Source: Bacteroidota bacterium (GTDB taxonomy: Bacteria; Bacteroidota; Bacteroidia; UBA7662). From it: 42,629 nt of DNA. The position numbers and the translations under genes were made by a program. Below the pieces are notes generated by a model that worked only from the letters and a program-made list of their open reading frames with translations, ran no database searches and had not been told where the DNA came from. The stretch spans positions 1-42,629 of the forward strand of contig SYHW01000057.1 in assembly GCA_005799065.1 (NCBI GenBank), given 5' to 3'. Shown here in pieces: positions 17,642 through 26,500 of the stretch (within the stretch, counting starts at the first letter, position 1; every line of letters starts with the position of its first letter).

Positions 17642-17863
17642 ATGAAAAAACTCATCTTTCAAACAGACCTCCATTGTGGGGGATGTGTGCGAAAAATCGA
17701 AACAGGACTCAATCAGCTTGGGGGCATTGATCGTTGGGAGGTAGATCTGCAGCACGAACAACGGCTGCTCAGTGTTTGGGGGCATGAAATCGACCCCAAG
17801 GCCGTAGAATTGGTTTTTGAAACCTGTGGGTTCGAGGCAAAACTAAGCGATTCTCAAATATAG
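17642..17863 (+). CDS. CopZ-like heavy-metal-associated domain protein
   Basis: A frame reaching back to 17483 exists, but the ATG at 17642, 2 bp after the copA stop, gives a 73-residue HMA domain with no spurious extension. The metal motif is LHCGGC, and the fold pattern (strand, CxxC loop, helix RKIETGLNQLGG, strand, helix AVELVFETCGF, strand) is intact. It probably carries Cu(I) to the adjacent CopA. The Met normally preceding CxxC in copper chaperones (MxCxxC) is replaced by L-H here. Confidence 0.88.
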   Translation: MKKLIFQTDLHCGGCVRKIETGLNQLGGIDRWEVDLQHEQRLLSVWGHEIDPKAVELVFETCGFEAKLSDSQI

Positions 17864-17892
17864 CAGATGATGCTGGTTCGAATCAGGTGAAG

Positions 17893-17994
17893 CCTCCAAA
17901 TGAGATGGCTGTTCGAACGGATCAGACATCCAAATGAGATGGCTGTTCGAACGGATCGGACATCCAAATGTGATGGCTGTTCAAACGGATGGGG
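17893..17994. repeat. Three tandem copies of a 34-bp unit
   Basis: Units run 17893-17926, 17927-17960 and 17961-17994. The first two differ in a few bases; the third has several more changes. Each unit contains the core ATGGCTGTTC and ends near ACGGAT. They fill most of the 149-base gap between the copper genes and the end of purE. They are contiguous with no spacers, so they are not CRISPR. No hairpin strong enough for a terminator was found in the unit. Confidence 0.9.
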
Positions 17995-18012
17995 CACCCA
18001 AAAAGGGTTCAA

Positions 18013-18858
18013 TCATCCAAGAAACGCTTGCCAACCCTGATTTTCTAAGCTCGCAGCATCTGTTTCTACTTGCTGCCGAAGACGGGCCCGGTATTGTGCA
18101 AGGCGCTCCGCCAAATCCGAATCGGAGATCGCCAACATTTGCGCGGCCAGTAGTGCCGCATTCTTAGCTCCATTCAGGGCCACCGTAGCCACAGGGATTC
18201 CACCAGGCATTTGCAAAATTGATAGCACCGAATCCCAGCCGTCCATGCTCTGGGATGATTTCACCGGAACGCCCACAACCGGAAGCGGACAAATCGATGC
18301 GATCATACCCGGTAGATGCGCCGCACCTCCGGCACCCGCAATCACCACCTTTATGCCCCTAGATGCAGCGGTTTCTGCATAATCAACCATGCGTAAAGGC
18401 GTACGGTGTGCGGATACAATACGCACTTCACTCGAAACCCCTAACTCTTGCAGCACCTCTGCGGCCTGCTTCATGATAGGAAGATCCGACTTACTCCCCA
18501 TAACAATTCCCACTAATTTCACCGATTGGGTTCCACCACTTATACCACCCTGAGCAACTTCTTTCTCTGTATTCGACCCAATCGAAGTTGTCCTATTTTC
18601 CTTTGTATCTGAAATAAAATCTACCGCCGAGGACACATAGGCCGTATTGTCCTTAATCTCGATATTTCCCTTGCAGTTGATGTGCCATTTATAATCGCTG
18701 ACTTCTTTTACCCAGTCTTTGGAAGTTGCGACGCGTCCGTCGATCACCACGCCGCCAACGAGATGTTCTCTGCCATCGATAATTAATCGCCAACGATTGG
18801 CATCATGTGTTGATTGCGTGTTAAATCGAATAAGGATATTTTGCGGGACATTTGTCAT
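18013..18858 (-). CDS. purE: PurE (class I N5-CAIR mutase) with unusual N-terminal domain
   Basis: The C-terminal ~165 residues are a complete Pur[15 protein letters not shown] with GSKSD at 121-125, SAHRTP with the catalytic histidine, [28 protein letters not shown] and [10 protein letters not shown]. This is the class I form that interconverts N5-CAIR and CAIR in purine synthesis, consistent with purK upstream. Residues 1-~112 are extra. They include [18 protein letters not shown] and [13 protein letters not shown], a beta-rich domain, joined by a Ser/Thr/Gly-rich linker ([16 protein letters not shown]). I do not recognise that domain with certainty. Standard PurE is about 160-170 residues, so this is a fusion. 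purK starts the pair and ends 64 bp upstream. Confidence 0.93.
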   Translation of the reverse strand: MTNVPQNILIRFNTQSTHDANRWRLIIDGREHLVGGVVIDGRVATSKDWVKEVSDYKWHINCKGNIEIKDNTAYVSSAVDFISDTKENRTTSIGSNTEKEVAQGGISGGTQSVKLVGIVMGSKSDLPIMKQAAEVLQELGVSSEVRIVSAHRTPLRMVDYAETAASRGIKVVIAGAGGAAHLPGMIASICPLPVVGVPVKSSQSMDGWDSVLSILQMPGGIPVATVALNGAKNAALLAAQMLAISDSDLAERLAQYRARLRQQVETDAASLENQGWQAFLG

Positions 18859-18922
18859 AAATAAAAGCTACTGGATTGAAACTCTTGTTTTGAGTTTATT
18901 TTTTTTGCCATTTTGAATTACA

Positions 18923-20092
18923 TCAAGTGTTGGTTCGGTTAGTAACTACCCTGATTTGTTTCTTCAGTGCCCTTGCACGGCAGATGAGATCCTCAGGATC
19001 GCTCCCCACTACAGTAAAGTGCCCCATTTTCCGCATAGGACGGGTTTCTGCCTTGCCATAAGCATGCAAATAAACGCCTGGCTCTCCCAATATTTGATCA
19101 GCACCTTCAAAACAAGCGGGGCCGGAATGACCTTCGGCACCGACTAGGTTCACCATGATTCCTGTATGCAAGGATTCCGGGGTATGCAAGGGCAAATTCA
19201 AAATGCCGCGGAGGTGTTGCGCATATTGCGAATAATTACAAGACTCCATGGTAACGTGCCCGCTGTTATGCGGCCTGGGAGCCATTTCATTCACCAGCCA
19301 ACGGCCATCACGGGTGTAGAAAAACTCAACAGCGAGCAGCCCACATACATCCAATTCTATGGCGATCTGTTTGGCCAAATCTATGGCCTCCTGCATAAGT
19401 TTCGGAGATAAACGCGCGGGCATCAACACCTCCTCCACCAGATTGGCATCGGGATGAAAGACCATTTCACAAGGGGGGAAGGCGGTGGTTTCGCCCCTCA
19501 GGTTCCTGGCAACCAAAACGGCCACCTCACAAGCCAAGTCAATGGCCTCCTCCACGATGCAAGGAACATCAGGCAAATCAAAGAGGTCATCGGCCGACCG
19601 AAGGGCACGAACGCCCTTCCCATCATAGCCCAACCGACAAGCTTTCCAATAAGACAGCAAAGGCTGACGGCCTGCAGAAAGGGCATCGCGCAAGGGTTGA
19701 ATTCCGCCATAAAAGTGTACGGGCGCCGTTGGGATCGCCCGCGCCATCAACCACTGCTTTTGCAGCGATTTATCCTGTATGGTCATAAGCGCCTCTGGAT
19801 TGGGGTGTACCACCACACCGGCATCACGCAGTTTGCGAAGGGCGCCTGCATGAACGTGCTCAATCTCTATAGTCAGGACATCGCAGGAGCGTCCGAACCG
19901 AATCACATCTTCCTCATGCAGCAGGTTACCCAGAACATATTCATCACACACATGAGCACAAGGCGCGTCGGGCGAAGAGTCAAGCACACGGGTCTTTAAA
20001 TTGTATCGGCGCGCCTCATCGAGCAACATTCTTCCGAGCTGACCGCCCCCCAATATCCCTAAAACAAAATCTGAAGAAAAGGGTGATTTCAC
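18923..20092 (-). CDS. purK: PurK, N5-carboxyaminoimidazole ribonucleotide synthase
   Basis: This ATP-grasp enzyme makes N5-CAIR from AIR, ATP and bicarbonate, the step before PurE. Landmarks are GILGGGQLGRMLLDEARR at the N-terminus, IEIEHVHAGALRKL, the ATP-grasp segment GYDGKGVRALRS, EEAIDLACEVAVLVAR, and the metal/phosphate region EFFYTRDGRWLVNEMAPRPHNSGH. No ATG is available near the start: candidates are GTG at 20092 or TTG at 20107. I use the GTG, five codons further in, because a candidate -7 box (20097-20104) lies just upstream of it. purE follows 64 bp downstream. Confidence 0.93.
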   Translation of the reverse strand: MKSPFSSDFVLGILGGGQLGRMLLDEARRYNLKTRVLDSSPDAPCAHVCDEYVLGNLLHEEDVIRFGRSCDVLTIEIEHVHAGALRKLRDAGVVVHPNPEALMTIQDKSLQKQWLMARAIPTAPVHFYGGIQPLRDALSAGRQPLLSYWKACRLGYDGKGVRALRSADDLFDLPDVPCIVEEAIDLACEVAVLVARNLRGETTAFPPCEMVFHPDANLVEEVLMPARLSPKLMQEAIDLAKQIAIELDVCGLLAVEFFYTRDGRWLVNEMAPRPHNSGHVTMESCNYSQYAQHLRGILNLPLHTPESLHTGIMVNLVGAEGHSGPACFEGADQILGEPGVYLHAYGKAETRPMRKMGHFTVVGSDPEDLICRARALKKQIRVVTNRTNT

Positions 20093-20096
20093 CAAA

Positions 20097-20104
20097 CAAA
20101 AATA
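20097..20104 (-). promoter_or_regulatory. Bacteroidota -7 box TATTTTTG before purK
   Basis: On the minus strand TATTTTTG fits TAnnTTTG and ends 4 bases before the GTG at 20092. A TTG lies 16 bases upstream of the box, somewhat short of the usual -33 spacing. If used, the purK mRNA would be nearly leaderless and the TTG at 20107 would not be transcribed. Confidence 0.3.
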
Positions 20105-20147
20105 CAAGATAGGCCGTTACCAATAGACAGAAACTTTTAACACCAAG

Positions 20148-20173
20148 GAAACTTTTAATACTAAAATAGTTTC
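20148..20173. promoter_or_regulatory. Candidate TetR operator (inverted repeat GAAACT/AGTTTC)
   Basis: A 26-bp interrupted palindrome has perfect 6-bp arms GAAACT and AGTTTC around a 14-bp AT-rich centre. A direct copy of its left part, GAAACTTTTAA, occurs 18 bp upstream at 20130-20140. The palindrome lies 19-44 bp before the TetR start and immediately upstream of its -7 box, which is where a TetR repressor would be expected to bind its own promoter. Confidence 0.45.
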
Positions 20174-20175
20174 TT

Positions 20176-20183
20176 TAGTTTTG
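20176..20183 (+). promoter_or_regulatory. Bacteroidota -7 box TAGTTTTG before the tetR-type gene
   Basis: TAGTTTTG exactly fits TAnnTTTG and lies 8 bases before the ATG at 20192, directly after the inverted repeat at 20148-20173. It would drive the regulator and efflux genes. A -33 TTG is not obvious. Confidence 0.4.
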
Positions 20184-20191
20184 CACCCCGA

Positions 20192-20803
20192 ATGGAAGAC
20201 CCACACAAGCCCCTATTGCTGCGCATCAGAGACCTTTTGTTCCTGTATGGAACAAAGAGCATTACGCTCGATGACATAGCGTCTCGAATGGGTATTTCCA
20301 AAAAGACGATCTACAGTTGTTGTCCGGATAAAAAAAACCTCGTGGACCGCATAGTGGTCGATTACCTCTCTTCGCATCGAGCGGATGCCGAACGGGTTCG
20401 TGCTGAGTCGCGGCATGCGATCGACGAAGTGCTGCAAATGGCCCGTTTGGCCCGTGCACGCATGGAACAAGTGTCGCCCGCTTTTTTGTTCGACCTCAAC
20501 AAGTACTACCCCGATATATGGGCGCGTTTCGAGCAATACCGCACCCATGAGATTTTCGGGCAAGTGGTGGACGTAATTAAGCGTGGCCAACAAGAGGGCT
20601 TATTCCGCATGGATCTTGACACTGAAATCGTGGCGGCCATGCACTTGCAGCACATTCGGTTGCTCACCGACCCCGGACAACAGCCTCGACCAGAGCGTCC
20701 TGTAGGTGAAATGATCCACCAAATCATCAGCGTTTTCTTGCAGGGGATTGTGACCCGAAAAGGACTGGATGTCATGTGCCAGTTGGAAAAAGAAACATCA
20801 TAA
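20192..20803 (+). CDS. TetR/AcrR family transcriptional regulator
   Basis: The 203-residue protein has an N-terminal helix-turn-helix typical of TetR: RIRDLLFLYGTKSITLDDIASRMGISKKTIYSCC (read as RIRDLLFLYG, SITLDDIASRMG and ISKKTIYSCCPDKKNLVD), with the rest a helical ligand-binding/dimer domain (for example FDLNKYYPDIWARFEQYR). It is the first gene before a TolC/MFP/RND set, ending 27 bp before the TolC-like gene, the usual arrangement for a local efflux repressor. The inducer cannot be deduced. A Cys pair (C34/C35 region) occurs in the recognition part where most family members have Tyr-x-Tyr/His-Phe. Confidence 0.9.
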   Translation: MEDPHKPLLLRIRDLLFLYGTKSITLDDIASRMGISKKTIYSCCPDKKNLVDRIVVDYLSSHRADAERVRAESRHAIDEVLQMARLARARMEQVSPAFLFDLNKYYPDIWARFEQYRTHEIFGQVVDVIKRGQQEGLFRMDLDTEIVAAMHLQHIRLLTDPGQQPRPERPVGEMIHQIISVFLQGIVTRKGLDVMCQLEKETS

Positions 20804-20830
20804 TTTTATAGTTATAACATATTAATACTT

Positions 20831-22288
20831 ATGGCATCAGGCAGCAGAATTTTCTACTTTAGCTTTCTTTTGGGGCTCCTTTCCTCAGGACTTCTCGCTC
20901 AAACTTCATCCAACCCCGTTCACTATACATCCAACCTCGCTCAAACTTCATCCAACCCCGTTCACTATACATCCAACCTCGCTCAAAATACATCTAACCC
21001 CAACTTGCGCTTTAGCCTCAGGCAGGCGGTCGATTTTGCCCTCGAACAGAATGTATCAGTAGAGAACGCTCGCTTGGATGAACAGGCAGCGGATTTGAAG
21101 GTCAGGGAAATAACCTCCATCGGGTTTCCCCAAATTAGTGCTTCCTATGGCGTGAGCGACAATTTTATCATCCAAAAGGTGATTGTTCCGGATGGATCGC
21201 TGTTTAATCCCGAAATTCCTAAAGGACAACCCCTTGCGCTTCAGTTTCAACCCCGATACGGAGGCAATGCAGCTGTTACCGTACGCCAGCTGCTCTTCGA
21301 CGGGAGCTATTTGGTTGGGCTACAAGCCGTGAAAACCTACCGCGAACTGGCGGTTAAAAACAGCGAAATGACACGGACTCAGGTGGTGGAGCAGGTGAAA
21401 AAAGCCTACTTTGGTGCCTTAGTAAGTTTCGAGCGGTTACGCACCCTCGATGCTGCCCTCCAAAGAATCGGAAAGAGCCTTGCGGAACTGGAAACCTTGA
21501 ACAAAGAAGGCTTTGCCGAACAGCTCGATGTGGACCGCCTTAGGGTTCAACAAAACAACCTTCGTTCGCAACGGGAAAAAGTGGCCGCATTATGCGACAT
21601 CAGCCTCAACCTACTCAAATTTCAAATGGGATACCCCGTGGCGCAGTCGATCGAATTGAGCGACAGCCTGTCTATGTTGGTAAACCTGCGCGCCCTTCCG
21701 CTCGAATCGGGCTTCGATATCCGCAAACGTCCAGAAATGCAACTCCTATTGCTGCAACAAACCGGGTTAAACCTCGAAATCAAAAGTCTCAAATCGGGAT
21801 ACCTGCCCTCACTGGCCCTTCAAGCCCAACGGGGCGCTTTGGCAGGGTCCAATACGTTTAGTCAGGTCCGCGACCCAGGTGGTTCATGGTTTGCCTATGG
21901 TTCTGTGGGGTTGGGGGTGAACTGGAATGTTTTCGACAGCTTCACCAAAAAATCAAAAATTCAACAAAAAAAGATTGAGTTGATGAAATCGCAGCACCTG
22001 ACCGACCAATTCCGTCAGGCAGCCTGGATGGAAGAAGCCCATGCCATTACCCAGCTGCGCAACCAGATTCGATCGCTCGAGGCTCAGGAAGACAACCTCC
22101 GCTTATCGCGCCAGGTCCTTTCGGTCACCCAAACCAAATACCGCGAGGGGGTAGGATCGGGATTAGAAGTCACCGCCGCTGAAGGTGCGCTCACCGAAGC
22201 CGAATCGGGCTATTTCGGTGCGGTCTATGATTGGCTGATGGCGCGGGTTGACCTCGAAAAAGCCCGTGGCAGCCTCCTGGAAAAATAG
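20831..22288 (+). CDS. TolC-family outer membrane efflux protein
   Basis: This 485-residue protein has a signal peptide (LGLLSSGLLAQ) and the two-fold repeated helical-hairpin/beta layout of TolC channels. The first half begins with FSLRQAVDFALEQNVSVENARL, and the second carries the repeat-equivalent segments around VGLGVNWNVFDSFTKKSKIQ and VLSVTQTKYREGVGSGLEV. Long amphipathic helices (VKKAYFGALVSFERLRTL, EEAHAITQLRNQIRSLEAQ) form the periplasmic tunnel. It provides the outer-membrane exit for the MFP and RND pump encoded next. The start of the mature chain contains a 14-residue tandem duplication (see repeat). The ATG lies 27 bp after the regulator. Confidence 0.92.
   Translation: MASGSRIFYFSFLLGLLSSGLLAQTSSNPVHYTSNLAQTSSNPVHYTSNLAQNTSNPNLRFSLRQAVDFALEQNVSVENARLDEQAADLKVREITSIGFPQISASYGVSDNFIIQKVIVPDGSLFNPEIPKGQPLALQFQPRYGGNAAVTVRQLLFDGSYLVGLQAVKTYRELAVKNSEMTRTQVVEQVKKAYFGALVSFERLRTLDAALQRIGKSLAELETLNKEGFAEQLDVDRLRVQQNNLRSQREKVAALCDISLNLLKFQMGYPVAQSIELSDSLSMLVNLRALPLESGFDIRKRPEMQLLLLQQTGLNLEIKSLKSGYLPSLALQAQRGALAGSNTFSQVRDPGGSWFAYGSVGLGVNWNVFDSFTKKSKIQQKKIELMKSQHLTDQFRQAAWMEEAHAITQLRNQIRSLEAQEDNLRLSRQVLSVTQTKYREGVGSGLEVTAAEGALTEAESGYFGAVYDWLMARVDLEKARGSLLEK
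20897..20980. repeat. Two perfect tandem copies of a 42-bp unit inside the TolC-like gene
   Basis: Units 20897-20938 and 20939-20980 are identical and encode AQTSSNPVHYTSNL twice. A degenerate third start (AQNTSNP) follows. The length is a multiple of three, so gain or loss of copies keeps the frame and only changes a linker right after the signal peptide. Confidence 0.95.
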
Positions 22289-22366
22289 TTATGGCATCCA
22301 TTTGAATAAAATCACCCTTTTATACCCCATCCTAACCTACAACCCATCCCAATATTAACTGATCAT

Positions 22367-23518
22367 ATGTTGCCCAAATACACCCACCCCATCTTAAGAA
22401 TCTGCGTTTTTCTGCTCGCCTCGATCGTTGCTCCCTCCTGTGGCGAACAAAAAGCCGCTGATCAGCCTGCGGAGCGCTTGGCCGAACTGCGTGCGAAATA
22501 CGCTGAAATCGGAAAGGAAATTAAGGCCCTGGAGGCCGTACTGTCGAAAGCAGACAGCAGCGGCGGAAGTGGCCGCTTGGTGGTGACAGAAGCCATCGAA
22601 ACTGGATCTTTCACCACTTTTATCGAAGTACAGGGTCGGGTCGATGCCCGTCAAAATGTGGAAGTCACCGCCGAGGCCATGGGGATCATACGCTCCGTTA
22701 AGGTCAAAACGGGTGATGTCGTGCGCAAAGGAGCGGTCTTAGCCGAGCTCGACCCGAGCGTTTTGCGCAAAAGTATGGAGGAACTTGAAACCCAAATTGC
22801 CTTCGCCGAACAAATGTACCGCAAGCAAGAACGGCTGTGGAATCAGAAAATCGGTACTGAAATGCAGTTTCTTCAGCAAAAAACACAGTATGAGGCTTTG
22901 GTCGCCCGGCGTTCGACCCTCGAAACCCAAATCGATATGACCCGCATTAAGGCCCCGGTCGACGGCACGGTCGATGATGTGTTTTTGAAAATCGGCCAAG
23001 CGGTCAGTCCTGGACTCCCTGCCTTTCGGGTGGTGAACTACAACGATATGCGTGTGGTGGCCGAGTTGTCGGAGGCCTACATCGCCAAAGTTCGCTCGGG
23101 CGACGCGGTTAAGCTTATGTTCAAGGACTACAACCGCGAAGAAGAAAGCCGCCTCAGCTATGTGGCGCGCAACATCAACGCCATCAACCGCACATTCAGG
23201 GTTGAGTCGGATTTGCCTTCGGGTGGGCGCTACAACCCCAACATGGTGGTGGTCATGAAAATACGCGACTACAACAACCCGAAGGCCATTCGAATTCCGG
23301 TGAATCTGATTCAAAGATCCGAACAAGACGCTTTTGCGCTGGTGGCTGTAGCCCAGGGCAAACAGTGGGTAGCCGAAAAGCGAATTCTAAAACTCGGGAG
23401 CAGCTATGAAGGCTTTTGTGAGGTGCTTGGCGGACTACAAGCGGGCGACCGATTGATCACTGTTGGGTACCTCGATGTGGCGCCCGGCCAAGCCATTCGT
23501 ATTTCAAGCTCCAATTAA
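22367..23518 (+). CDS. RND efflux membrane fusion protein (periplasmic adaptor)
   Basis: The 383-residue protein begins with a lipoprotein-type signal (VFLLASIVAPSCGEQ; cysteine as lipobox residue, though Pro at -2 is unusual). A short coiled coil follows (AERLAELRAKYAEIGKEIKAL). The HlyD/AcrA core is visible: the barrel-sandwich half IEVQGRVDARQNVEVTAEAMG with VKVKTGDVVRKGAVLAELD, an alpha-hairpin (MEELETQIAFAEQMYRKQERL), and the returning half TRIKAPVDGTVDDVFLKIGQAV. The C-terminal beta-barrel and membrane-proximal domain follow. It joins the RND pump, whose gene starts 7 bp after its stop, to the TolC-like channel. Confidence 0.93.
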   Translation: MLPKYTHPILRICVFLLASIVAPSCGEQKAADQPAERLAELRAKYAEIGKEIKALEAVLSKADSSGGSGRLVVTEAIETGSFTTFIEVQGRVDARQNVEVTAEAMGIIRSVKVKTGDVVRKGAVLAELDPSVLRKSMEELETQIAFAEQMYRKQERLWNQKIGTEMQFLQQKTQYEALVARRSTLETQIDMTRIKAPVDGTVDDVFLKIGQAVSPGLPAFRVVNYNDMRVVAELSEAYIAKVRSGDAVKLMFKDYNREEESRLSYVARNINAINRTFRVESDLPSGGRYNPNMVVVMKIRDYNNPKAIRIPVNLIQRSEQDAFALVAVAQGKQWVAEKRILKLGSSYEGFCEVLGGLQAGDRLITVGYLDVAPGQAIRISSSN

Positions 23519-23525
23519 GCGCACC

Positions 23526-26500
23526 ATGACTGCAGAAGATAAACCTAAGGGATTCGGCCCCAGCAATTGGGCGATCGACAACCGCTTCACCATTTTCATC
23601 ATCACAGCCATCCTGATTTTCGCGGGGGTCTCGACCTATGAAAGCATCCCAAAGGAGCAATTCCCCGAAATCGTGATTCCAACTCTGTATGTGAGCACGG
23701 TTTATCCCGGAACCTCTCCCGCCGACATGGAGAATTTGGTTACAAGACCCCTGGAAAAACAAATCAAAGGCATAACGGGCATCAAAAAACTGACATCAAC
23801 TTCGATTCAAGACTTTTCGAGCGTAGTGGTGGAGTTTGGCACCGAAGTAGACATTGCTGAAGCCAAACAGAAGGTCAAAGATGCCGTCGATAAAGCACGT
23901 CCTGATCTGCCGACAGACCTTCCCGCCGACCCCAATGTGATTGATGTTGATCTCTCTGAAATTCCGGTCATGAATGTGAACGTGTCGGGAAACCTGGAGT
24001 TGAGCCGACTGAAAACCTATGCTGAGGAAATACAAGACCTCATTGAAGGCGTAAAGACGGTGAACCGGGTGGACCTTGTGGGGGTCCTCGACCGGGAAGT
24101 GCAAGTGGATGTGGATATGTTTAAGATGCAGGCGGCCAAACTCACGATGGACGATATCGAACGTGCCATTCGGTTTGAAAACATGACCATTTCGGGAGGC
24201 GCTATCAACACGGGGCAAATGAAGCGTTCGATTCGTGTTGATGGTGAATTTGAACGGGCCGACGAAATCGGGAACATCTATGTGGCCTCCATGTCGGGTG
24301 CTGGGGTCTATTTGAGGGACATTGCTCTGATTATCGACGGCTATAAAGAACAGGAATCGTTTGCCCGCCTCAATGGTCAGCCCGTTCTCACACTAAACGT
24401 GATCAAACGCTCCGGGGAAAACCTCATATCCACTTCCGACGAAATCAACGCCCGATTGGAAGAGGCGAAAAAAAGATTCCCCAACGAGTTGAAGGTCACC
24501 ATAACAGGCGACCAAAGCACCCGCACACGGACCACCGTGCACGACCTCACCAACACCATCATCATTGGTTTCTTGTTGGTGACTTTGGTTTTGATGTTCT
24601 TCATGGGCACCACAAACGCCATGTTTGTAGGCCTATCAGTGCCCCTATCGAGCTTTTTGGCGTTCCTGATTATGCCTGGCATCGACTTCACCATGAACAT
24701 GATCGTGCTGTTTGCCCTTCTCATGGCCCTTGGGGTGGTGGTCGACGACGCCATTGTTGTGATTGAGAATACCCACCGATTGTTCGCCAACGGCAAAAAA
24801 CGAATCGATAAGGCGGCCAAAGAGGCAGCGAGCGAGGTCTTTATGCCCGTTTTGGCGGGCACCCTCACCACCATCGCACCCTTTTTGCCCCTGGCATTCT
24901 GGAACGGAGTAGTCGGCAAGTTCATGTTCTTCCTACCCATTACCCTAATTCTAACCCTTTGTGCGTCTTTGATCGTAGCCTATCTCATTAATCCAGCCTT
25001 CGCGGTTCAATTTATGAAGCCAGAGCTTCGTCATCCGAGTCCCGCCCAGCTGAAGCGCCGCAACAAATCACTGTATCTGGTTTCGGGCGGATTGGTGCTC
25101 GCCGGTATCATGGGGCACCTCATGGGATCGCCGGGTCTCGCTAATTTCCTGATTGTGGTGGCCTTGTTGCTGTGGATCAATCGCTACGTCTTTACGCCGC
25201 TCATTATGGGTTTCCAGGAGCGTCTTTGGCCCGCTGTTCAGTCGGCCTACGACCGCTTTTTACGCATTTGCCTGAAGGGTCGTAACCCCGTGAAAATCGC
25301 CGTTGGGATGGCGCTTCTATTGCCCATTACCCTGTTCATTACGGGATGGGCGGCCAAAAACGGCCGTTTGAAAGTGGATTTTTTTCCCAGCGGTGACCCC
25401 AATTTTGTATACGTCTATTTGAGTACGCCTGTGGGATCCGATCAGCGGTACACCGATTCGCTCACCCGGTTGGTTGAGGCCAAAGTGGCTCGTGTTTTGG
25501 GCAAAAACAACCCTTTGGTGGAGTCGGTGATCGCGAATGTGACCGTTGGCGCTGGCGATCCGATGGCCGGTGATCAGGCAGCTGCCACCAACAAAGCCAA
25601 GGTGACGGTAGCCATGGTCGAGTATGCTCGGCGCAATGGTGTATCCACTAAACCCCTTCTCGATTCGATCCGTTTGGCTGTGCGCGACCTCCCTGGCCTG
25701 GAGGTATCGGTCGACCAAGAGCGTGGGGGGCCTCCAACGGGCAAGCCGATCAACATTGAAATAGCGGGGGATGATTTCAGCATTCTGGCTGCAACATCTG
25801 TACAGCTCAAGAAGTATCTCGATTCGCTGGATATTGCAGGGGTTGAGGAACTGAAGAGTAATTTGGAACTCAACAAACCGGTGATGACCATCAAGGTTGA
25901 CCGGGAGCGTGCACAACGTGAGGGGATCAGTACGGCCCAAATCGGCTCCGAAATTCGGGCAGCGGTTTTTGGCAAGGAGGTTAGCCAGTTGCGCGTGGGC
26001 AATGACGAAATCCCGATTCAATTGCGCTACGATGCCATGAGTCGGAGTCAGGCCGATCGCCTGATCAATGCGCGGATCACTTTCCGTGATATGAACAGCG
26101 GTGGGGCCATCCGGCAAATTCCGTTATCGTCGGTCGCCACCCTCGAGTTTGGCAACAGTTATGGCTCCATTCGACGCAAGAACGAGAAGCGCGTCGTCAC
26201 GATCAGCTCCAACGTGCTCAGTGGCTATACCGCCAATGAGGTTGTGGCAGAGATTACCGAGGCACTCGAAGGATTCCCGGCCCCTGAGGGCTATTCAGTG
26301 GTACTCACGGGCGAACAAGAGGAGCAGGCAGAGGCGGCCGCGTTTTTATCGCGCTCCCTCCTGATCAGCATTGGACTCATATTTCTGATTTTGGTGTTTC
26401 AATTCAATTCGCTCAACAAAACCTTGATCATTATGAGTGGTATCGTACTGAGCATCATCGGGGTATTGTTGGGCTTTGTGGCCACAGGCATGAATATGTC

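Noticed and set aside
17893-17994. Possible CRISPR array
   Set aside because: The 34-bp units are contiguous with no spacers and only three copies, and no cas gene is near.
18879-18897. Hairpin AAACTC/GAGTTT followed by T-run between purE and purK
   Set aside because: The T-run is on the plus strand, where no gene ends; on minus, the direction of purK-purE, no U-tract follows the stem.
22739-23326. Antisense open frame in the adaptor gene (195 residues, His/Val rich)
   Set aside because: Composition mirrors the sense codons and no family pattern is present.
24377-24940. Antisense open frame in the RND permease (187 residues)
   Set aside because: Low-complexity basic translation with no start context; shadow of the permease helices.
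25317-26117. Long open frame antisense to the RND permease (266 residues)
   Set aside because: It lies fully inside a well-supported gene and its translation shows no domain or signal; it is a shadow of codon bias.
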